DNA from: Candidatus Alcyoniella australis
GTDB taxonomy: Bacteria; Lernaellota; Lernaellaia; JAVCCG01; Alcyoniellaceae
Direction of reading: 5' to 3'
NCBI GenBank assembly: GCA_030765605.1
Contig: JAVCCG010000017.1
Location: 1 to 35,581, forward strand
DNA length: 35,581 bases
Part shown: positions 6,655 to 14,858 of the stretch, one piece after another
How positions within the stretch are numbered: position 1 is the stretch's first letter
Layout of the letters: every line of letters begins with the position of its first letter
The notes under the pieces: generated by a model
The model's input: only the letters and a program-made list of their open reading frames with translations
Told to the model about the DNA's origin: nothing
Database searches by the model: none
Program-made: the position numbers and the translations under genes

Positions 6655-6686
6655 GCGCGGCGGGCAGCCGTTGCCGCCCACCGCGC
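6655..6686 (-). terminator. Terminator-like hairpin after the beta-propeller gene
   Basis: An 11-bp GC stem (6655-6665 with 6676-6686, one G-T pair) and a 10-nt loop lie 19 bp past the stop codon at 6705. The trailing sequence (TCGTTTATCG) has only a short T run, so termination may be partial. Confidence 0.5.
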
Positions 6687-6704
6687 ATCAATACAGATTA
6701 TTTA

Positions 6705-8882
6705 TCAAGCGGGGTCCGGATCGTCGTCGTCGTCGGGCCAGACCTCGTCGTCGTCATCATCGTCGTCGTAGCCCGTCCAGGGATCCCGATAGGGCAGGTC
6801 GATGGCCAGCACGTCGTCCCATGAGTCCATGTCAGTGACAACCAGCGCGGCCTCGGAGATCGAGTAGATGTAATCGCCGATTACCACTGAGCGCAGTACG
6901 TTGTTGTTGCCGTACAGCGGATCGGAGCCCGTTTCGCCGGTGAAGTCCGAATGGTCCACGTCGTGCAGGTGGGTGAAGCCTTGTTCCACCGTGGCGCGGT
7001 AGATCATTAATGCGTGGTAGTCTTCGCCATACTTGAGATCGTCGTCATCATCGTCGTCGCCATAGCCCCACTCACTGTAGGGGAAGGCCAGCAGGTCTTT
7101 GCTCGCGTAGTACAGGAACGCCTTGTGATCCTGGTTGGCCAGGGATCGACCATCGTAATTGCCGATGTTCTCCTGGTGCAAAATCGTCGGCGCGGCGAAG
7201 TCGCTGACGTCGAACAGTACGAGTTTGACGCCCCAGGTGTCGCCCCACTGATCGCCCTGCAGGCCGAAGCCCAGCAGGTAGTCCTCGCCAAAGGGATGCA
7301 AGTAGGCCGAGTAGCCGGGCATCTGCAATTCGCCGACCACGGCCGGAGCCGTCGGATCGCTCATGTCCAGGGTGAACAGCGGATCGATCTGCTCGAATGT
7401 CACCAGGAATCCGCGATCACCCAGGAAGCGCGCCGACCTGATCTCCTCGCCCGGCGCGATGTCGCGCAACGCGCCGACGACCGTCAACTGCATCGAGCCC
7501 TGCTCGAGCACGAACACGTGGTTGGCCTGTTCCCCGCTCCAGTTACCGGTGGTGGTGGCGATCCGCAGGTAGTCCTGGTACTCGCTCATCGAGAACTGAT
7601 TAAGCACCCAGCCCTCGACCTCGCCCGTGCCCACGTAGATCGCCTCGGAGGCGGTGGAGGCGATGTCGAACTTGTGGATCAACGAGCTGTCGGGGTCGTA
7701 GTCCTCGAACCAGTCCCAGGCCTGCCACGGATCGGTGGTCACGTACAGCGCGCTGGTCGAGGCATAGACGATCGAGCCGTCGGCGATCAGCCCGATGTCG
7801 TGCTGCTTGGCCGCCGGATCCTTCATATCGATGGAGATCACGCTCAGCGAGTCGGTTCCCTGGGAGTTGCTCGGTCGATAGAGGTCGGTGCAGTCGCTGA
7901 GTGTGCCCGAACTGATCTGCTCGCCCTGGGGCGTGTGCACGATTTGGTACAGCCGCGGCATCCAGGATTCGAGTTCGCTCGATTCGATCAGCTCGCGGTT
8001 CTCGCGCTCGAGTGCGTCGTAGGCCGCGTTGATCGCGTCGAAGTCGCAGTTTTCCCAATATTCGTCGCAGTACGGCGAGGGGTCGATCCAGGTCTTGTAG
8101 TCCGGCCCCTTGTCGCTGGACCAGAGGGCAACGCGCACGCCGTTGTCAACGCGGCGCGAACTCAGGTAGTAGCCCTCGACGTAGTCCTCGCGCACCAACT
8201 GCATTGCGGCGGGGTCGGAGATATCGACCACCGTAAGTTTGAGTACCTCCCGCGGCAGCTGTTCAACGTCCAGGTCGGGCCAAACGTCGTCGGGGAGCTG
8301 ACTGCGGCCTACAGCGGAGAAGACCAGCACGTAGTCGGCATAGAGGAACATCTCCGTGGCCACGCCCGTGATCTCGATTCGGCCCAGCTCGGTGGTCTGG
8401 TCCGCGGGCTTGGGATCGAACACCAGCAAATGGCCGTTGGTCACCAGCACCAGCCGCTCGCCATCGGTCTTGACCAGGTCGGCCTCGTCGACTCCCTCCT
8501 CCTGCACGTTGGTGTCGGAGTGGTCGTCGTCATCGCGCCCCGCGTCGTCGTCGTCGCCCGTCGAGTCGTCGTCGCCCGAGTCGTCGTCGCCCGAGTCGTC
8601 GTCAGCCGAGTCGTCGTCGCCGAGTTCGTCGTCGTCATCGCCGTACCAGCCGAACGGGTCGTCACGGTACTCGTCGATGATTCGTTCCATCTGTTCGATC
8701 TCGAGCGCGCGCAGATAGCTTAGCGCCTCGTTGCAGCTCTCCATGCGGTGCAGGTTGTTCGACGTTTGGGCGGTCTCGCCGCCGCCATTGCCGTCGCCCT
8801 GGCATGAGACGAAGATCAGCGGCGCAACGAGCAGCGCCAGCCCGAACGCGATCATCGATATAATTCTGAGCCTGGTTCCCAT
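6705..8882 (-). CDS. Secreted beta-propeller domain lipoprotein with Asp-rich linkers
   Basis: The 725-residue protein starts at ATG 8882 after GGGGG; a longer frame to 8987 lacks a signal at its start. The N-terminus is a lipoprotein signal (hydrophobic segment, then FVSC). It is followed by a helical stretch and an acidic linker of GDDDS repeats (about residues 80-125). Then comes the marker NVQEEGVDEADLVKTDGERL of the secreted Beta_propel family, and about 550 residues of repeated beta-strand blades, interrupted by further runs of Asp near residue 625 and at the C-terminus. Asp-rich runs may bind calcium and keep the domain away from the membrane. The enzymatic or binding role of the family is unknown. 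It is divergent from the FadL gene across a region with a Fur-box match. Confidence 0.9.
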   Translation of the reverse strand: MGTRLRIISMIAFGLALLVAPLIFVSCQGDGNGGGETAQTSNNLHRMESCNEALSYLRALEIEQMERIIDEYRDDPFGWYGDDDDELGDDDSADDDSGDDDSGDDDSTGDDDDAGRDDDDHSDTNVQEEGVDEADLVKTDGERLVLVTNGHLLVFDPKPADQTTELGRIEITGVATEMFLYADYVLVFSAVGRSQLPDDVWPDLDVEQLPREVLKLTVVDISDPAAMQLVREDYVEGYYLSSRRVDNGVRVALWSSDKGPDYKTWIDPSPYCDEYWENCDFDAINAAYDALERENRELIESSELESWMPRLYQIVHTPQGEQISSGTLSDCTDLYRPSNSQGTDSLSVISIDMKDPAAKQHDIGLIADGSIVYASTSALYVTTDPWQAWDWFEDYDPDSSLIHKFDIASTASEAIYVGTGEVEGWVLNQFSMSEYQDYLRIATTTGNWSGEQANHVFVLEQGSMQLTVVGALRDIAPGEEIRSARFLGDRGFLVTFEQIDPLFTLDMSDPTAPAVVGELQMPGYSAYLHPFGEDYLLGFGLQGDQWGDTWGVKLVLFDVSDFAAPTILHQENIGNYDGRSLANQDHKAFLYYASKDLLAFPYSEWGYGDDDDDDDLKYGEDYHALMIYRATVEQGFTHLHDVDHSDFTGETGSDPLYGNNNVLRSVVIGDYIYSISEAALVVTDMDSWDDVLAIDLPYRDPWTGYDDDDDDDEVWPDDDDDPDPA
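8563..8622. repeat. In-frame 15-bp tandem repeat, four units, encoding GDDDS
   Basis: Units start at 8563, 8578, 8593 and 8608 (plus-strand unit gagtcgtcgtcgccc with single changes). Each encodes a five-residue acidic block of the lipoprotein linker, so gain or loss of a unit would change only the linker length. Confidence 0.85.
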
Positions 8883-9218
8883 TGCATCCCCCGCATCGAC
8901 CGATTGAAAATTCCGCCTCGACCATTGTTCAGTGGCAAAAAATATACCAATTGCCGCCACCGCGTCTGGTCGAAACACCCGCGACAATGATAATCAATAT
9001 TTACCCCGTTCAATAGAAATATTAATTCGTTAGGCAGCTTGATCGAATCCCGGTTCGTCTGATGAAAAACTGATATGCAGCGCGGAAAACCGTCGACAGC
9101 GGGCCGAGGTAATGGGTGAAATTGCAAAGGGACCGCAACTCTGATAATGATTTATTATTGACGGGTTTCGGTTACAGACGACAAAAAAAATTTAATACCC
9201 CAGGCCAGGAGGCTCGAA
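8883..9218. promoter_or_regulatory. Divergent AT-rich intergenic region (336 bp)
   Basis: The region separates the beta-propeller lipoprotein from the FadL-family gene and is clearly AT-richer than its flanks. It holds a Fur-box match at 8983-9001, a partial second one at about 9143-9159, a TTGACG at 9158-9163 and a TTTAAT at 9191-9196 that are too far apart to form one promoter, and the AGGAGG ribosome site of the FadL gene. No gene was seen. Confidence 0.6.
8983..9001. promoter_or_regulatory. Putative Fur box
   Basis: GACAATGATAATCAATATT matches 16 of 19 positions of the classical Fur consensus GATAATGATAATCATTATC, including the whole core AATGATAATCA. It is 101 bp upstream of the beta-propeller start and 218 bp upstream of the FadL start. 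Iron control of either gene is inferred. Confidence 0.6.
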
Positions 9219-10523
9219 GTGAATAGAAGCATATTCACGCTTTGCTTGCTGTTGTTGACCGTCGCGCTTGCGGCGCCGCTGCCCGCGTCGGCCGGTCAGG
9301 CGTTCATCCCGACCTCGTTCGGCCTCACCGCGCGCGGCATTGCCATGGCCAACGCGCTGACCGCGATCCCCGATCCCGGGGCGTCGTATTTCAATCCCGC
9401 GGCCCTGGCCGCAGAACCCGGCGGGGAGATCGCTGTCAGCTTCGAGTTCGCATCGCCGGACTTCACCGTGAAACGCGAGCTGGACAACAAGACCACGGCT
9501 TATGACGAGGACAACGAGATCATCGCCGCGGCGATGAAGTTCGATCTCTCGGGCATGTTCAAGGGCGATCGGATAGTCGCCCTCGGGATCTCGATGGCCA
9601 TGGACGACTACATGCGGCAGTTCGTCAGCTTCGGCGACGTGCGCGACGACCGCGGTCAGTTCGTGCGCTACGGCACGCCCGGCGTGTTCATGGCGTTCTC
9701 CCTTGCCGCGCAGATCATCCCGCAGTTGACCCTGGGCGTGGGCGCGCACATCAACATCGAGGCCAGCGCCAAGATGTCGCTGGTCACCGACCTGAGCGGC
9801 AACACCTCGTCCGAGAGCATGTCGATGGCTGCCAAGGCGAGCATGGGACCGCTGGCCGGACTCTACCTGGCGATCGACCGCTATCACGCGGGGCTGGCCT
9901 ACCGCGGCGAGAACATGGGCAAGCTCGGACCGATGGACGTGCAGACCGACGCCACGGTATCGCAGTCCAAGCTCGCGGGCCTGCCGCTGTCGCTGAACTT
10001 CCGCGACAACTTCACCCCGCAGCAGGTCGCCCTGGGATTCGCCGTGGACGCCACCGACTGGATGCTCGTGGGCGTCGACGCGGCCTGGCATAACTGGGCC
10101 GGGTTCAACGATGAGGTCGACGACTACAACAAGGACCAGGGCCGTGCGGACAGCGATGTCGAGTTCAAGGATGTGTTCGTCCCGCGACTGGGCCTGGAGT
10201 TCAAACCCCTCGACGGGCTGTTCGCGCGTTGCGGCTACGCCTACGAGCCCACGCCGCTGAGCAAGCCCGGGACGTTCAAACCCGTGCCGGACAACGAGCT
10301 GATGCAGGGCTACGTGGCCGTGGACAACGCCAAGCACGTGGCGAGCCTGGGAGTCGGCTACACCTGGGAGAAACCGCCGCTGCTGGCGCTGCCGATCAGC
10401 TTCGACGCGTATTACCAGCTGCACTACCTTGTCCCCGAGACCTGGGAGACATCCGACGGCTATGAGTACGCCTCCGAGGGCATGATGCACACCGGAGGCC
10501 TGGGCCTCACGCTGCGCTTCTGA
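9219..10523 (+). CDS. FadL/OMPP1/TodX family outer-membrane transport protein
   Basis: The 434-residue protein has a signal peptide (cleavage after about ASA, residue 25) and the FadL-type mature N-terminus: ...FIPTSFGLTARGIAMANALTAIPDPGASYFNPAALA. In FadL this region forms the hatch that plugs the barrel (AxGxAxxA...YNPA pattern). The rest alternates polar and hydrophobic residues as in a 14-strand barrel and ends in the aromatic LGLTLRF typical of outer-membrane proteins. Family members import long-chain fatty acids or hydrophobic aromatics. The GTG start at 9219 follows AGGAGG with 7-nt spacing. The following lipoprotein gene starts 13 nt later and is probably co-transcribed. The substrate is not predictable. 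Confidence 0.9.
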   Translation: MNRSIFTLCLLLLTVALAAPLPASAGQAFIPTSFGLTARGIAMANALTAIPDPGASYFNPAALAAEPGGEIAVSFEFASPDFTVKRELDNKTTAYDEDNEIIAAAMKFDLSGMFKGDRIVALGISMAMDDYMRQFVSFGDVRDDRGQFVRYGTPGVFMAFSLAAQIIPQLTLGVGAHINIEASAKMSLVTDLSGNTSSESMSMAAKASMGPLAGLYLAIDRYHAGLAYRGENMGKLGPMDVQTDATVSQSKLAGLPLSLNFRDNFTPQQVALGFAVDATDWMLVGVDAAWHNWAGFNDEVDDYNKDQGRADSDVEFKDVFVPRLGLEFKPLDGLFARCGYAYEPTPLSKPGTFKPVPDNELMQGYVAVDNAKHVASLGVGYTWEKPPLLALPISFDAYYQLHYLVPETWETSDGYEYASEGMMHTGGLGLTLRF

Positions 10524-10536
10524 TTGGAGGTGCACG

Positions 10537-13197
10537 ATGCAGATCGCACGTAGATTGATTCCGATTTTGCTGCTCGCCGCGCTGCTGTTTGGTTGCCAGG
10601 GCGAGGAGCTTGAAGACCTCAACCCGCCCTGGACCAGCGGCGCGTTACAGATCGAGATGTGCATGCCCTACATCGGTCAGCAGAACGTCAGCCTTGCCAT
10701 GCGGCCGGTGATCATCTTTGACAAGCCCGTGGACCAATCGAGCCTCGCTGGGCAGATCAGCCTGGCGCGGGTGGACGACGGCGTCGAGACCGAGTTGCCC
10801 ATCGAGCTTGCCGTCGATGGTCGCAGCGTTTGGATCGACCACGAGCCGGGCCTGGAACAACTGACCGATTACGTGATCCATTTCGGCGACCGCATCAGCG
10901 GGATCGACGGCAGACGTTTCACCGGCCTGAACGTTTCGTTCAGCACCGAGGGGCACAACCCGATCGCGGGACGCCGTCCCGAGGTGATCGCGCTGATGCC
11001 GATCGTCGATAACAGGGTCTACGAGATCGCCACGCTTTGGGCGGCGTTCAGCGAGCCGATCCAAACCGCGACCGTGGTCTACGGCGATACCGTGCGGCTG
11101 ACCCGCGACAGCGATGAGAGCCTGGTGCCCACGACGATCTGGCCGGGCTGGACCGTAATGACCATCGACCCGGACGAATATTTAATCGTGGGCGAGAGCT
11201 ACACGCTGACCATCGGCAGCGGGATCGAGGACCTCAACGGCGAGAGCCTGATCGAGTACGTCTACGGCTTTACGGCCCTATTCTCGGGCGAGCTGGTCGA
11301 CCTCACGGTGACGCACTGTCCCAGCGCCAACGATCCGGACACGCCGTGCGGCAACACCGAGATCGACGACCTGCCCACGTCCAAGGTCACCGGCCGCTCG
11401 TCCAACACGTTCTATACGATCAGCAAGCTGATCGGCGAGGGCTACGTCTATCACGGCGGGCCGTTGCGATCGGTTATGGGCGGCGCGGAAACCAATCCCG
11501 ACATTACGCCGGTGCTGCTGCCGCGCGGTCAGCAGGTCAACGTCAGCGCCCTGGGCGTGAGCCTGGGCGGCGAACTCTCCACCGGAGTGACGTCCGGGCC
11601 GATGACCCTGACCCTGCTCAGCGACGTCTACGGCTTCCAACTCGGAGCGGAATATCTCTATGGCTCGCCCGGCGGTAAGCCGGGGATGTACATGATCCTC
11701 GACACCGCGCTGGTGGCCCAAACGCCGCTGGTCAACGCGATGTTCTCGCAGAACATCCTCGGCACGCAGCTGGTCGGCACTTCCGAGGTCAACCCGCAGA
11801 CCGGCGATTTGTTCATGGACCTGGGCTCCTACATTACCCTGGATTTATTGGGCGAAAGGGCCACCACCGTGGTCTCGCTTAGCTACCAGCCGCCCAAAGA
11901 TCCCTACGACTTCGAGCCCGACACCACGCCGCCCTCGGTGGTCTCGGTCGGGCCCGTGCCCGACAGCGACAACGCGCCGCTGACCGAGCCGGTGACCGTA
12001 ACCTTCGACGATGTGGTGCTGCCCGCAAGCCTCGAGGGCAAAATCCGTCTGCGCGGCGGAACTCACGAGGGCCTGTGGAAGTTCCGCGGAACAACCGCCG
12101 TGTTCCATCCATCGCAGCCCCTCGAGCCGCTGACCCAATACACGCTGATGGTCGATGCGGGCATCGAGGACATGCTGGGCAACGCAATGGAGCAAGGCTA
12201 CAGCTCGACCTTCACCACCCGCGCGTCCGAGGCCAGCGCCGAGGCTCCCACTTTGGGCACAACCAGCCCCAGCCAGGGCGGAACGCATGCGGTCGACATG
12301 CCGGTCGATCTGTTCTTTGGACAGGCCATCGATCGCGACAGCGTGGAGCCGGGAGTCAACGTCAGCATGATCGACGTCTCGTCCGGGGGCGCGGTGGACG
12401 GCTCGTGGCTGGTCGGTTTTCATCAGGTGCGTTTTATTCCCAACGAGCAGTTCACGCCGGGCTCCACTTATCGGCTGACGATCGGCGACAGCATAACCAA
12501 CGTCGAGGGCGTGCGCCTCGATACCGAGCCCAATCGCCTTGCAGGCGGGCCTGATATCGAGATCGAATTCAACGCAGTGGAGTCGCTGGGCTACATACCG
12601 TTGGTGCTGATGATCGCGCCGGTGGCTGACGCCGACGACAGCGGGTTCCTCGGCATCGGCGAGCAACCGACTCCGGAAAACTCGATTTCGATGGACATCG
12701 CATTGATCAAAGAATCGAGCTATGCCAGCGGGATCATGGTCGCCTTTGCGCGCGGCCTGGAAGACGTCGGCGGACGCCAAGTCTTCGGCCTTGACCTGGG
12801 GGCCGGGATCCTGATGCACGTGACTTCCACCAGCATCGAACTGGCGCTCGAAAAGGGTTCCAAGGAGGAGCCGGGGCTGCTGGACATGGGACGAATCATC
12901 ATCGCCTCCACTGATCCGGGCTCGGCCGATATCTACGATCTCGGGGACGGAGGTCTGGGGTTGGATATCCTGATGCAGACCGAGTTCAGCGTGGAGAACG
13001 AGCTGCTCAACGGGTTCCTGGTTCACGAGTTGGTGCTGAGCCTCGACGCTGCAATGGACTTCACCGCCGACGGCAGGATGGCCACGCTGATCTCCGGCCA
13101 GAGCACGATCATCATGGACGTGCCGATCATCGGCAGACTCGAGATCCCGGCGGACGTCAGAATGCGGGCGGTTACGCCGCAGCTGGAAAGGCCGTAA
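10537..13197 (+). CDS. Large lipoprotein with repeated Ig-like (SbsA/Big_5) domains
   Basis: An 886-residue protein with a lipoprotein signal (LLLAALLFGC, Cys about 20). At least four Ig-like modules of about 100 residues are visible, each with a DKPVDQSSLAGQISL- or DDVVLPASLEGKIRL-type strand and an LTQYTLMVDAGIEDMLGN-type end, near residues 45-135, 145-245, 465-560 and 575-680. The region from 245 to 455 and the C-terminal 200 residues do not show this pattern; the latter is rich in beta strands and may be a separate domain. Ig-like lipoproteins of this type serve as surface scaffolds or adhesins. The ATG has GGAGGTG upstream, and the gene follows the FadL gene by 13 nt, suggesting an outer-membrane complex, which is inference. 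Confidence 0.85.
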   Translation: MQIARRLIPILLLAALLFGCQGEELEDLNPPWTSGALQIEMCMPYIGQQNVSLAMRPVIIFDKPVDQSSLAGQISLARVDDGVETELPIELAVDGRSVWIDHEPGLEQLTDYVIHFGDRISGIDGRRFTGLNVSFSTEGHNPIAGRRPEVIALMPIVDNRVYEIATLWAAFSEPIQTATVVYGDTVRLTRDSDESLVPTTIWPGWTVMTIDPDEYLIVGESYTLTIGSGIEDLNGESLIEYVYGFTALFSGELVDLTVTHCPSANDPDTPCGNTEIDDLPTSKVTGRSSNTFYTISKLIGEGYVYHGGPLRSVMGGAETNPDITPVLLPRGQQVNVSALGVSLGGELSTGVTSGPMTLTLLSDVYGFQLGAEYLYGSPGGKPGMYMILDTALVAQTPLVNAMFSQNILGTQLVGTSEVNPQTGDLFMDLGSYITLDLLGERATTVVSLSYQPPKDPYDFEPDTTPPSVVSVGPVPDSDNAPLTEPVTVTFDDVVLPASLEGKIRLRGGTHEGLWKFRGTTAVFHPSQPLEPLTQYTLMVDAGIEDMLGNAMEQGYSSTFTTRASEASAEAPTLGTTSPSQGGTHAVDMPVDLFFGQAIDRDSVEPGVNVSMIDVSSGGAVDGSWLVGFHQVRFIPNEQFTPGSTYRLTIGDSITNVEGVRLDTEPNRLAGGPDIEIEFNAVESLGYIPLVLMIAPVADADDSGFLGIGEQPTPENSISMDIALIKESSYASGIMVAFARGLEDVGGRQVFGLDLGAGILMHVTSTSIELALEKGSKEEPGLLDMGRIIIASTDPGSADIYDLGDGGLGLDILMQTEFSVENELLNGFLVHELVLSLDAAMDFTADGRMATLISGQSTIIMDVPIIGRLEIPADVRMRAVTPQLERP

Positions 13198-13287
13198 CCC
13201 GGGCTGTCCCGTCGTTCTCGTCGATATTCCACCGACGCAGGTTGGTGCTGCGCGAGCCTTGCAGCGCCTCGCGGCCGACGGATTTCG

Positions 13288-13317
13288 TTGACAAGCGATC
13301 CGGCCTCTTTCTATGAT
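13288..13317 (+). promoter_or_regulatory. Strong sigma-70-type promoter
   Basis: A perfect TTGACA (13288-13293), an 18-bp spacer and TATGAT (13312-13317, five of six) lie 36 bp before the ATG at 13354. It is the best promoter match in the window. Confidence 0.75.
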
Positions 13318-13353
13318 CGACGCGTGCTATCTTAAAAATCTATGGAGGGGCAG

Positions 13354-13716
13354 ATGCAGCAGTACAAGAAAGACCCGATCGTCTTCCTGGTGATTAACTT
13401 GTTTACGATGCTGATCCCGTACTTCCTGCACGTGGGAAGTTTCTTTAACGCCAAGCGGCCCGACGCCAAGATCAATTGGGTGGTCGATTGGCTGCTCTCG
13501 ATGTGCACCTGCGCCATCGGCTGGCTGTTCGTCGTGTTTCCCAAGCACAGCAAGCTGCTCGACGAGCTGCGTGCCGAGGTCGGACTGCCGCCGAAGAATC
13601 TGGGTATCCTCCACGCCTTCCTCTCGCCGTGGGGTGTCTATGAGATGGCCGTGGGCATCAACGAAATCGTCGACGCCCAGGCCCAGCAAGCAGCCGCTCC
13701 GCCGCCCCAGGGTTGA
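13354..13716 (+). CDS. Small membrane protein of unknown function
   Basis: A 120-residue protein with two hydrophobic segments: about residues 10-35 (VFLVINLFTMLIPYFLHVGSF) and 45-65 (VVDWLLSMCTCAIGWLFVVF). These are followed by an amphipathic C-terminal part and an Ala/Gln/Pro-rich tail. I do not recognise a family. The ATG at 13354 has GGAGGGG four bases upstream; an ATG at 13342 is part of that ribosome site and is unlikely. It has its own strong promoter and a GC-rich hairpin soon after the stop. Confidence 0.7.
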   Translation: MQQYKKDPIVFLVINLFTMLIPYFLHVGSFFNAKRPDAKINWVVDWLLSMCTCAIGWLFVVFPKHSKLLDELRAEVGLPPKNLGILHAFLSPWGVYEMAVGINEIVDAQAQQAAAPPPQG

Positions 13717-13741
13717 TGCGGAGGGCGGACTGAAGATCCGC

Positions 13742-14233
13742 ATGTACAGGGCCCCGGAGCATTTTTCCCGGGGCCCTTTGTCCGTGCACAACCTGCGCCC
13801 GGCCCTGCGCGACCTGTTCGCGCCGGAGTTTATCGCGCTCAGCGTAGTGCTGCTCGCGGCGTTTGCCCTGCAAAGCGGCAACGTCGGGCCGCCGCTGTGC
13901 CCGTTTCGGCACTTGACCAACCTGCCGTGTCCGGGCTGCGGCATGACCCGCGCGTTCGTGGCCCTGGCCCACGGCCGGATCGTCGAGGCGCTGGGCTACA
14001 ACCTGCTGGTGCTGGTGCTGTTTCCGGTGGCGGCTTGGCACTGGAACCGGCTGTTCTGGTACTTCGCCCTGGGGCTTGACGCGCCGCGCCTTGTGCCGCC
14101 AAGCTGGCTGCGGCCTTTAGGATACGTACTGCTCACCACGGCGCTGATTTTCGCCTTCTGGCGGATGGCCCTGCATTGGGACGAATTCAGGCCCCTGGGG
14201 ATCATCCGCGATTGGTTGGCCGATGCAATCTAA
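13742..14233 (+). CDS. DUF2752 family membrane protein
   Basis: The frame gives 163 residues from ATG 13742. The marker CPFRHLTNLPCPGCGMTRAF is the conserved Cys-rich core of DUF2752, followed by the ALAHGRIVEALGYNLLVL membrane segment. Three hydrophobic helices are visible. The function of the family is unknown; the CPGCGxTR motif suggests a redox or metal role at the membrane. The start is doubtful: the ATG precedes a terminator-like hairpin and lacks a good ribosome site. TTG at 13778 or GTG at 13784, the latter giving 149 residues, would begin after the hairpin. It overlaps the next gene by 11 nt. Confidence 0.85.
   Translation: MYRAPEHFSRGPLSVHNLRPALRDLFAPEFIALSVVLLAAFALQSGNVGPPLCPFRHLTNLPCPGCGMTRAFVALAHGRIVEALGYNLLVLVLFPVAAWHWNRLFWYFALGLDAPRLVPPSWLRPLGYVLLTTALIFAFWRMALHWDEFRPLGIIRDWLADAI
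13748..13777 (+). terminator. Terminator-like GC hairpin overlapping the N-terminus of the DUF2752 frame
   Basis: A 10-bp perfect stem (AGGGCCCCGG at 13748-13757 with CCGGGGCCCT at 13768-13777), a 10-nt loop and a short TTT lie 31 bp past the stop of the small membrane protein gene. The poor T tract makes attenuation as likely as full termination. Confidence 0.5.
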
Positions 14234-14858
14234 TACAAAGAACTCCTCGCAACGCAGCCTGCTTAGCAGGCTGGTCTCAACGCTGATCGTTACGCTGATG
14301 GCCCTGCTGTTGATCGCCTGGCTGGTGCTCGGCGAGAGCAAGGCGCAGATTTCCGGCCAGTTCCAATCCGCGGACTACGAGAGCCTGGCCGCGGCAATGC
14401 TCGACCCGGCGACGTTTGCGAACCTCGACAGCGGGTTCGACGGCATCGATGCGGACGTGATCGAGACGCTGTATTCCCTCGACGATCCGGCACTGTCAGA
14501 GCGGCTCTACCTGTTGAGCATTGTCACGAACCTGGGCGTGGTGCACGGCCAAAGTACGGCGCTGCTGTTGTGCTCGGTGAGTACGGGCGAGGCGGAGCAG
14601 GCAGTCGTGTGCAAGGTGCCGGACGTGCGCGACCTGGCCCGACGCAATCTGAGTTTCAAGTCGGACCAGCGCGTGACCGAGGCCTACCGCGGCGCGCTGC
14701 GCGGCCTGGACCTCGAGTTCAGATGTCCCGCAGAGGTGCCCTGTGGCTATCAGATCGAGGCCCGCGTCAAGACCTGGCTGCCCAAAGGCATGGCGCGCGG
14801 CCTGGTTATCGACGAATTTAAAGCGGTGATATCCGCCCTGGATCAGTCCGAGCCCTGA
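14223..14858 (+). CDS. Membrane-anchored protein of unknown function
   Basis: A 211-residue protein with one N-terminal membrane helix (about residues 18-38, STLIVTLMALLLIAWLVLG) and an extracytoplasmic domain of about 170 residues. That domain contains four Cys, two of them in a CPAEVPC loop near residue 165, which may form disulfides. I do not recognise a family. It overlaps DUF2752 by 11 nt, so the two are probably translated together. Its last 41 nt also overlap the 3' end of the convergent glycosyltransferase gene. Confidence 0.65.
   Translation: MQSNTKNSSQRSLLSRLVSTLIVTLMALLLIAWLVLGESKAQISGQFQSADYESLAAAMLDPATFANLDSGFDGIDADVIETLYSLDDPALSERLYLLSIVTNLGVVHGQSTALLLCSVSTGEAEQAVVCKVPDVRDLARRNLSFKSDQRVTEAYRGALRGLDLEFRCPAEVPCGYQIEARVKTWLPKGMARGLVIDEFKAVISALDQSEP

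Noticed and set aside
8521-8640. CRISPR-like or satellite array
   Set aside because: The repeats are 15 bp, in frame, and encode an acidic protein linker; there are no spacers.
7014-8723. Long open frame (569 codons) on the plus strand opposite the beta-propeller gene
   Set aside because: It mirrors the opposite gene's codons, has low-complexity Val/Arg/Ala composition and no recognisable domain or ribosome site. GC-rich antisense frames stay open by chance.
9192-10664. 490-codon minus-strand frame opposite the FadL gene
   Set aside because: The plus strand has a signal peptide, family motifs and a ribosome site; the minus frame has a His/Val/Gly/Arg shadow composition.
11845-13026. 393-codon minus-strand frame opposite the Ig-like lipoprotein
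   Set aside because: Shadow frame with no motif or ribosome site.
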